Source of the DNA: Bosea sp. 685
GTDB lineage: Bacteria > Pseudomonadota > Alphaproteobacteria > Rhizobiales > Beijerinckiaceae
Assembly: GCF_031884435.1 (NCBI RefSeq)
Contig: NZ_CP134779.1
Span: forward strand, 496,001 to 560,000
Direction of reading: 5' to 3'
DNA length: 64,000 nt
Shown: positions 58,956 through 64,000 of the stretch, piece after piece
Layout: every line of letters starts with the position of its first letter
Position numbering within the stretch: the first letter of the stretch is position 1
Program-made: the position numbers and the translations under genes
Notes under the pieces: model-generated
Told to the model about the DNA's origin: nothing
The model's input: the letters and a program-made list of their open reading frames with translations, nothing else
Databases searched by the model: none

Positions 58956-60626
58956 ATGACTGAACCTACCGGGGCGGGGCCGCAGAAGCACCCGAGCCTG
59001 TTCGAGCCGGCGACGCTGGTGCTGATCGGCATCCTCAGCGTCTTCGGCGCCATCATCGGCATGCAGCTTTTGGTGTCGCTTGGCGTCACCGCCAACACCT
59101 CGCTGATCGGCGCAATGGCGGCGATGGCGCTGGCGCGCCTGCCGCTGGGGCTGTTCCTGCGCTACCGCTCGATTCATGTGCAGAACCTGGCGCAAAGCGC
59201 GATCTCGTCGGCGACCTTCGGCGCCGCCAACAGCCTGCTCCTGCCGATCGGCATTCCCTTCCTGCTCGGGCGCCCCGACCTGGTCCTGCCGATGTTCGCC
59301 GGCGCCTTCATGGCGATGCTGCTCGACGCCTATCTGCTCTATCGGATGTTCGATTCGCGCGTCTTCCCGGCGACCGGAGCCTGGCCTCCGGGCGTCGCCG
59401 CCGCCGAGGCGATCAAGGCCGGTGACGAGGGTGGCCGCAAGGCCGTGCTGATGGGTGTCGGCTTCGTCACCGGCATCGCCGTGTCCTTCATCAAGATCCC
59501 GCTGGCGGCGATCGGCTTCGTCGGCTCGACTGCCGTCTCGGGCATTCCGATGTCGGCTTTCGGTGTCGCCTTCATCGGCAATACCTGGGCCCTGACGATG
59601 TTCGGCGTCGGCCTGCTGCTGCGCGGCTATTCCGGCCAGCTCTTCAACAACGAGACCTTCGCCACGCTGATCCCCAAGGGCGATCTGATGGCGGCCTATA
59701 TCCCTCACGGCTTCATGATCGGCGCGGGTGTCGTCGCGCTGTTCCAGGTGGTGCAATTGCTGATGCAGCGCAACGAGGCCGCCCGGAAGGCCGAGGCTGC
59801 CGCGGGCACGTCGGACGCTGCGGTACGCCGGGCGCTCGGGCTGGGCACCATCGGCTATCTCGTGATTGCCGTGTTCATCGCTGTGGCCGGCGGGCTGATG
59901 AGCGACATGTCGATCGGTATGCTGATCCTGTTCGTGCTCTATGCGGCCTTTGCGGCCTATGTGCATGAATTGATCGTCGGCCTGGCGGCGATGCATTCCG
60001 GCTGGTTCCCGGCCTTCGCAGTGGCGCTGATCACGCTGATCATCGGCATGCTGATCGGCTTCCCCGTCCCGGCTCTGGCCTTGCTTGTCGGCTTCTCCGC
60101 TGCGACGGGGCCGGCCTTCGCCGATATGGGCTACGACCTCAAGGCCGGCTACATCCTGCGCGGCAATGGCGTCGATCCCGCCTTCGAGCTTGACGGCCGC
60201 CGCCAGCAGCTCTTTGCGGCGATGTTCGCCTTCGTCATCGCCGGCATCGTGGTCCTGGTCTCCTATCAGAGCTATTTCGCCCAGAACCTCGTGGCTCCGG
60301 TCGACAAGGTCTATGCCGCGACGATCAAGGCCGGCGTTGCTCCGGGCGTTGCGTGGTCACTGTTCATGTGGGCGATTCCGGGCGCGATCCTGCAGTTCAT
60401 CGGCGGGCCGAAGCGCCAGATCGGCGTGCTCTTCGCGACCGGCCTGCTGATCAACTTCCCGATGGCGGGCTGGGCCGTGCTGTTCGGCATCGTCTGCCGG
60501 TTGATCTGGGAGAAGCTGCGCGGCACGAGCGGCGAAGGCGACATGGAGGTCTTTGCCGCCGGCGTCATCGCGGGCGATGCGATCTTCAGCTTCTTCGACT
60601 CCGTGCTGAAGGGCTTCAAGCGCTAG
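58956..60626 (+). CDS. OPT family oligopeptide transporter
   Basis: 556 residues, about 14 hydrophobic segments, OPT-type transporter ('SSATFGAANSLLLPIGIPFL', 'YIPHGFMIGAGVVALFQ', 'GPAFADMGYDLKAGYILRG', 'GDAIFSFFDSVLKGF'). OPT proteins import small peptides such as glutathione or metal chelates by proton symport. It follows the hydantoinase by 53 bases with GAGGGGG before the ATG and probably brings in its substrate. Its stop codon lies in the target site duplication of the IS481 element. Confidence 0.88.
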   Translation: MTEPTGAGPQKHPSLFEPATLVLIGILSVFGAIIGMQLLVSLGVTANTSLIGAMAAMALARLPLGLFLRYRSIHVQNLAQSAISSATFGAANSLLLPIGIPFLLGRPDLVLPMFAGAFMAMLLDAYLLYRMFDSRVFPATGAWPPGVAAAEAIKAGDEGGRKAVLMGVGFVTGIAVSFIKIPLAAIGFVGSTAVSGIPMSAFGVAFIGNTWALTMFGVGLLLRGYSGQLFNNETFATLIPKGDLMAAYIPHGFMIGAGVVALFQVVQLLMQRNEAARKAEAAAGTSDAAVRRALGLGTIGYLVIAVFIAVAGGLMSDMSIGMLILFVLYAAFAAYVHELIVGLAAMHSGWFPAFAVALITLIIGMLIGFPVPALALLVGFSAATGPAFADMGYDLKAGYILRGNGVDPAFELDGRRQQLFAAMFAFVIAGIVVLVSYQSYFAQNLVAPVDKVYAATIKAGVAPGVAWSLFMWAIPGAILQFIGGPKRQIGVLFATGLLINFPMAGWAVLFGIVCRLIWEKLRGTSGEGDMEVFAAGVIAGDAIFSFFDSVLKGFKR

Positions 60627-60627
60627 A

Positions 60628-61672
60628 TGTGAGCTGTCAATAGGTTGTCCATCCGGTCCCGAGCGAGGAAGCTGAGGTTGCGAAGCTTCAGAGCCCTCGG
60701 GGAGGAACCGGATGAACATCCACAAGAATGCCCGTCTGACACCGCTGGGTCGAGAGCGGATTGTGCGGATGGCGGCCGATGGGCACAGGCCTTCCGAGAT
60801 CGCGGTCTGCGTCGGCGTCAGCCTGAAGACCGTCGATAAATGGATCGCCCGCTTCGCCGCCGAGGGTGTGGCAGGTCTGGCCGACCGCTCGTCGCGGCCG
60901 CACCGGCTGCATCGCCCGACGCCGAGCGAACGGATCGAGCAGATCCTCGCGCTGCGGCGCCAGAAGCTGAGCGGCAAGGCCATCGCCAAGCAAGCTGGCG
61001 TCTCGCCGGCGACGGTGAGCCGGATCCTGCGGCGGGCGCGATTGAGCCGGATGCGCGACCTCGAGCCGGCCGAACCGGTGCGCCGCTACGAGCGCGCCCA
61101 TCCCGGCGAGTTGATCCACATCGACATCAAGAAGCTCGGCCGCATCGACGGTGTCGGCCACCGCATCACCGGGGACCGGACCCGCCAGAGCAACCGGCGC
61201 GGACGCGGCGAAGGCCTCGGCTGGGAGTTCGCCCATGTCTGCATCGACGATGCCTCGCGACTCGCCTTCGTCGAGATGAAGCCCGACGAGAAGGCCATAA
61301 GCGCGGTCGCTTTCCTCAGGGCGGCGGTGGCCTATTACGAGCGCCTCGGCGTCACCGTCACCCGCGTCATGACCGATAACGGCTCATGCTATAAAGCCTT
61401 CGCTTTCCGCGACGCATGTCGCGATCTCGGGCTCAAGCACATCCGGACAAAACCCTACACACCCAAGACCAACGGCAAGGCCGAGCGCTTCATCCAGACA
61501 GCTCTGCGCGAATGGGCCTACGCCAGGCCCTATGATCACTCAGACCGCCGAACAGAGGAGCTGCCGCGCTGGCTCCACCATTACAACTGGCATCGACCCC
61601 ATGGCGGTATCCAGGCCAATACCCCAATCAGCAGACTCGCTCTCGATCAGGACAACCTGTTGAGGCTCCACA
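60628..61672 (+). mobile_element. IS481 family insertion sequence with 6-bp target duplication
   Basis: 1045 bases. The left end TGTGAGCTGTCAATAGGTTG and the complement of the right end, TGTGGAGCCTCAACAGGTTG, match at 14 of 20 positions and form terminal inverted repeats. GCTAGA occurs directly outside both ends (60622-60627 and 61673-61678), a target duplication. The element carries a single transposase gene whose stop lies in the right duplication. Confidence 0.88.
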
Positions 61673-61677
61673 GCTAG
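60712..61677 (+). CDS. IS481 family transposase
   Basis: 321 residues: N-terminal HTH ('LTPLGRERIVRMAADGHRPS', 'VSLKTVDKWIARF'), a second HTH ('AIAKQAGVSPATVSRIL') and an rve/DDE core with Asp138 ('HIDIKKLG'), Asp222 ('MTDNGSCY') and Glu258 ('NGKAERFIQ'). The frame is intact, so the element may be active. GGAGG precedes the ATG. The final codons AGC TAG cross the element's right end into the target duplication. Confidence 0.94.
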   Translation: MNIHKNARLTPLGRERIVRMAADGHRPSEIAVCVGVSLKTVDKWIARFAAEGVAGLADRSSRPHRLHRPTPSERIEQILALRRQKLSGKAIAKQAGVSPATVSRILRRARLSRMRDLEPAEPVRRYERAHPGELIHIDIKKLGRIDGVGHRITGDRTRQSNRRGRGEGLGWEFAHVCIDDASRLAFVEMKPDEKAISAVAFLRAAVAYYERLGVTVTRVMTDNGSCYKAFAFRDACRDLGLKHIRTKPYTPKTNGKAERFIQTALREWAYARPYDHSDRRTEELPRWLHHYNWHRPHGGIQANTPISRLALDQDNLLRLHS

Positions 61678-61726
61678 AGCAGGATGCGAAAAAGTGGGAA
61701 CCGGTTTTTCGCAATCGATCCTGCTC
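61676..61726. repeat. dispersed hairpin repeat (AGAGCAGGAT family)
   Basis: Outer arms AGAGCAGGAT and ATCCTGCTCT, inner arms GCGAAAAA and TTTTTCGC around 'gtgggaaccgg'. A relative of this sequence lies near 31.9 kb. It would originally have followed the OPT stop codon and may act as its terminator. Confidence 0.75.
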
Positions 61727-61752
61727 TAACTCCTTGATGAGAGACGGATTCA

Positions 61753-61791
61753 GATTTCAGATCGGATCACTTCGTGACCCGATCTGAAATC
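61753..61791. terminator. strong hairpin between IS481 and aroM
   Basis: GATTTCAGATCGG and CCGATCTGAAATC pair around a TCAC/GTGA inner stem with one mismatch. No T-run follows, so it may be a repeat or a bidirectional block to transcription. Confidence 0.5.
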
Positions 61792-61869
61792 ATCCGGCTC
61801 CAGTGCCGGGGTCCGCGCGTCGGGGCTCCTCCCGGCGCGCGGACTGCCCGATAACGACGAGATCCCACC

Positions 61870-62556
61870 ATGACGATGACGGCTCGCAAACTCGGCACGC
61901 TCACCATTGGCCAGGCGCCGCGCGCCGACATCACGCCCATTCTCGACGCCGTCATCGATGCGGGCACGCCGCGCCGGCACGCCGGCGTGCTCGACGGTTT
62001 GAGCAGAGCCGAGATCGAGCGCGATTTCGCAGCCCGCCCGGGCGAGGCGATGCTGATCACCAAGCTGCTCGACGGCAGCTCCGTCATCATCGAAAGGAGC
62101 AAGACCGAAGCTGCGGCGCAGGCCAAGCTCGCCATGCTGGAGGCCGAGGGCTGCAGCACGATCCTGATGCTCTGCACCGGCCATTTCGAGACGCTCTCCT
62201 GCGAGCGGGCGCGCCTGATCGAGCCCGACCGCATCCTGCCGCCGACGGTCGCGGCCCTGACGCATGGGGCTCGGCTCGGCATCATCGTGCCGATCCCCGA
62301 GCAGATCGCCAGCGAAGCCGGCAAATGGGCGGCGCTCGGCCAGGAGCCGCTGTATGGCGCGGCCTCTCCCTATGCGGAGCCGAGCCCGGCGCTGGCGGAG
62401 GCCGCGCGCGATCTCGCCGAGCGCGGCGCACAGATCCTGCTGATGGACTGCATGGGCTTCGTCGAGAGCCATCGCCGCGAGGCGGCGGAGGCTTCCGGTT
62501 TGCCGGTCATCCTGTCCAACAGCCTGATCGCGAAGCTGGTCTCCGAAATCGTCTGA
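61870..62556 (+). CDS. AroM family protein
   Basis: 228 residues matching AroM-type proteins: 'KLGTLTIGQAPRADITPILD', 'AMLITKLLDGSSVIIERS', 'TILMLCTGHFETLSCERARL', 'RLGIIVPIPEQI' and 'ILLMDCMGF'. The two conserved Cys (in 'MLCTG' and 'MDCMG') sit as in aspartate/glutamate racemase-like folds. Biochemical function is unknown; the family often accompanies hydantoinase and peptide-transport genes, as here. Its stop abuts the convergent deacylase gene. Confidence 0.85.
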   Translation: MTMTARKLGTLTIGQAPRADITPILDAVIDAGTPRRHAGVLDGLSRAEIERDFAARPGEAMLITKLLDGSSVIIERSKTEAAAQAKLAMLEAEGCSTILMLCTGHFETLSCERARLIEPDRILPPTVAALTHGARLGIIVPIPEQIASEAGKWAALGQEPLYGAASPYAEPSPALAEAARDLAERGAQILLMDCMGFVESHRREAAEASGLPVILSNSLIAKLVSEIV

Positions 62557-63528
62557 TTACGGGCGGCGCGCGCTCGCCACGCCGAGACAGCAGATGCCTT
62601 CGCCGAGCTTGGCGGTGGCGTTGGGAAAGATGGTGAAGCCGTCGCGGGCTGCGGTGACTGGGTCGCCATTGGCGCGCCGCGCGATCACCTGGCCGGCCGC
62701 GATGCGGTCGCCGGTCTTCCAGATCCCTTCAAGACGGTCGCCCTCTGCTTCGCAGAGCACCTGATCGACCATGTCGATCACCGTGCGCTGCAAGGGCGCG
62801 GGTGGCGGCGCATCGACCAGCCCGAGATGTGTGAGCGCGTTGTGGATCGCGGCATGGCCGACATCCGCCGAGCTGGGGTCGTCATGCCGGCCGCATTCCA
62901 GCGTGACGCCGTAGCCCCCGGCGAAGCGCATATATTCCGTGGTGCCGAAGCCCTCCGTGACCGAGAGCGGCGGCAGGTTCAACCGTTCGCGCGCCGCGAT
63001 CTGGCGGGCATAGATGGGAAGCCAGCCATGGGTCAGGATGTCGGGGCCGAGGCAGGCGGCGAAGGCCGCCTCCTCCGTGGCATGACGGAAAGCCTCGAGC
63101 TCGCCGGTATTGTTCTCCGGACCGAAGAAGACGAAGGGCTCGCCCTCGCCTTTGAAGGAGTGGATATCGAGCAGGACATCGTGTTGGCGCAGCAGGGCGC
63201 AGAGGCGGTTGCCGATCCGGTCCTCATTATCGGCGGGGAGCGGCTTCTCGCGCAGGTCGCGGTTGAGGTTGCGATCGCCCTCGCGGGTGTTCTGCCGATA
63301 GGCCTTGGGATTGGCGACGGGCAGGAAGGTGACCTCGCCGCGCAGGATCGTCAGCCGGCCTTCCCGGCAGTCGGCAATGGCGCGGGCGATCGCGTTGGGG
63401 CCGCAGATCTCATTGCCATGGACTGCGCCGAGCACGAGCAGCTTCGGGCCGGCCTTGAGGCCGTGGAAGCACAGGCTTTCCAGCGGCGCGAGATCGATTG
63501 CGGCGTCAGGGCTGGGTTTCGTCGTCAT
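62557..63528 (-). CDS. succinylglutamate desuccinylase/aspartoacylase family (M14-like) deacylase
   Basis: 323 residues. Zinc-binding 'AVHGNE' (His37, Glu40) and His123 in 'LLDIHSFKG', then a catalytic-type Glu in 'GVTLECGRHDD' near 230, and a C-terminal beta domain. These enzymes cleave N-acyl amino acids or small peptides. It is cotranscribed after the ABC permease on the minus strand, so it may process the imported substrate. Convergent with aroM with no gap. Confidence 0.87.
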   Translation of the reverse strand: MTTKPSPDAAIDLAPLESLCFHGLKAGPKLLVLGAVHGNEICGPNAIARAIADCREGRLTILRGEVTFLPVANPKAYRQNTREGDRNLNRDLREKPLPADNEDRIGNRLCALLRQHDVLLDIHSFKGEGEPFVFFGPENNTGELEAFRHATEEAAFAACLGPDILTHGWLPIYARQIAARERLNLPPLSVTEGFGTTEYMRFAGGYGVTLECGRHDDPSSADVGHAAIHNALTHLGLVDAPPPAPLQRTVIDMVDQVLCEAEGDRLEGIWKTGDRIAAGQVIARRANGDPVTAARDGFTIFPNATAKLGEGICCLGVASARRP

Positions 63529-63560
63529 GGTCTCGGTCTCGGCTTTGAGGAGGCGGCCGC

Positions 63561-64000
63561 TCAGGCGCGGCGCGATTGCGATTGGGGGTCGAGGATGTCG
63601 CGCAGGCCATCGCCCAGCAGGTTGAGGCCGAGCACGGTCATGAAGATGGCAAGCCCGGGAAAGACCGAGATCCAGGGCGCGGTGGTGATCTGGTCGCGCG
63701 CATCCGAGAGCATCGAGCCCCAGCTCGGGAAGGGCGGGCGGATGCCCAAGCCCAGGAAGGACAGGGCAGCCTCCGCCAGCACCGCCCCGCCCATGCCCAG
63801 CGTGCCGATGACGATGATCGGGCCGGCGATATTGGGCAGGATTTGTTTGAGCATGATCCGGGTATTGCCGCTGCCGAAGGAGCGCGCCGCCTCAACATAG
63901 CCCTGCTGCTTGATCGAAAGCGTCGCCGCCCGCGAAAGTCGGCAGGTATAGGACCAGTTGGTCAGCCCGAGCGCGATCAGGAGGCTGGTCAGGCCGGGCT
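63561..64000 (-). CDS. ABC transporter permease (DppC type), partial
   Basis: Runs off the right edge of the window, so the N-terminus is missing; 146 codons are visible. The EAA loop 'YVEAARSFGSGNTRIMLKQI' and 'SFLGLGIRPPFPSWGSML' and the end 'GDGLRDILDP' show a DppC/OppC permease. The frame stays open to base 64000. It belongs to a third peptide-type ABC system, upstream of the M14-like deacylase. Confidence 0.9.
   Translation of the reverse strand, partial: PGLTSLLIALGLTNWSYTCRLSRAATLSIKQQGYVEAARSFGSGNTRIMLKQILPNIAGPIIVIGTLGMGGAVLAEAALSFLGLGIRPPFPSWGSMLSDARDQITTAPWISVFPGLAIFMTVLGLNLLGDGLRDILDPQSQSRRA

Overview
The window is GC-rich, with coding on both strands, Shine-Dalgarno-led genes, many short palindromic dispersed repeats, and gene families typical of Alphaproteobacteria of the order Hyphomicrobiales (Rhizobiales). 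A Bosea-like soil or plant-associated bacterium is my best guess from gene content and repeat style; no rRNA or other marker is present to prove it. I see no tRNA, rRNA or CRISPR array.

Layout. (1) 0-15.7 kb is mostly core or housekeeping: a MuiA-like protein, an OmpA-fold protein, a glutamine amidotransferase, an EamA exporter, a LysR / DsbA-like / MBL-fold trio, a class A beta-lactamase, serC-serA (with a candidate serC leader RNA) and small hypothetical proteins. (2) 15.8-26.5 kb is an L-fucose-type sugar locus: mutarotase, fuconolactonase-like and aldose dehydrogenase genes face a sugar ABC transporter, a DHDPS-type aldolase, a FadR-type GntR regulator and a TRAP transporter. Two matching 12-bp palindromes mark its two promoter regions. 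(3) 26.9-54.0 kb is an amino-sugar and cell-wall-recycling region: peptide-type ABC transporter, NagB-II-like SIS deaminase, AnmK, MurQ, GlcNAc-type kinase, MurA, NagA, DgoK/DgoA and two paralogous UTRA-type GntR regulators. (4) 54.2-64 kb holds an IclR-controlled fused HyuA-HyuB hydantoinase/5-oxoprolinase with an OPT transporter, an IS481-family element inserted at that transporter's stop codon, AroM, an M14-type deacylase and the edge of another peptide ABC transporter.

The most striking part is a roughly 14-kb block (about 30.64-44.7 kb) inside region 3. It is flanked by two nearly identical direct copies of the permease pair dppB-dppC. Inside are two separate ubiquitin-fold carrier systems. 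One is a MoaD-like carrier ending in Gly-Gly, with its own ThiF/MoeB E1 and SufE. The other is a ubiquitin-like protein whose Gly-Gly is followed by a seven-residue tail, encoded in a 4-bp overlap with a protein that fuses a JAMM/JAB peptidase to an E1 domain. The same block has a radical SAM/SPASM enzyme, a DegT sugar aminotransferase, a group D flavin monooxygenase/acyl-CoA dehydrogenase-fold protein, a CaiB-type CoA-transferase, a xylose-isomerase-like TIM barrel and AnmK. I read it as an uncharacterised pathway, probably making or modifying an amino-sugar-derived and perhaps sulfur-containing molecule. It appears to share GntR/UTRA operators with the surrounding recycling genes and may have been gained by recombination between the dppBC copies. 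These functional statements are inference.
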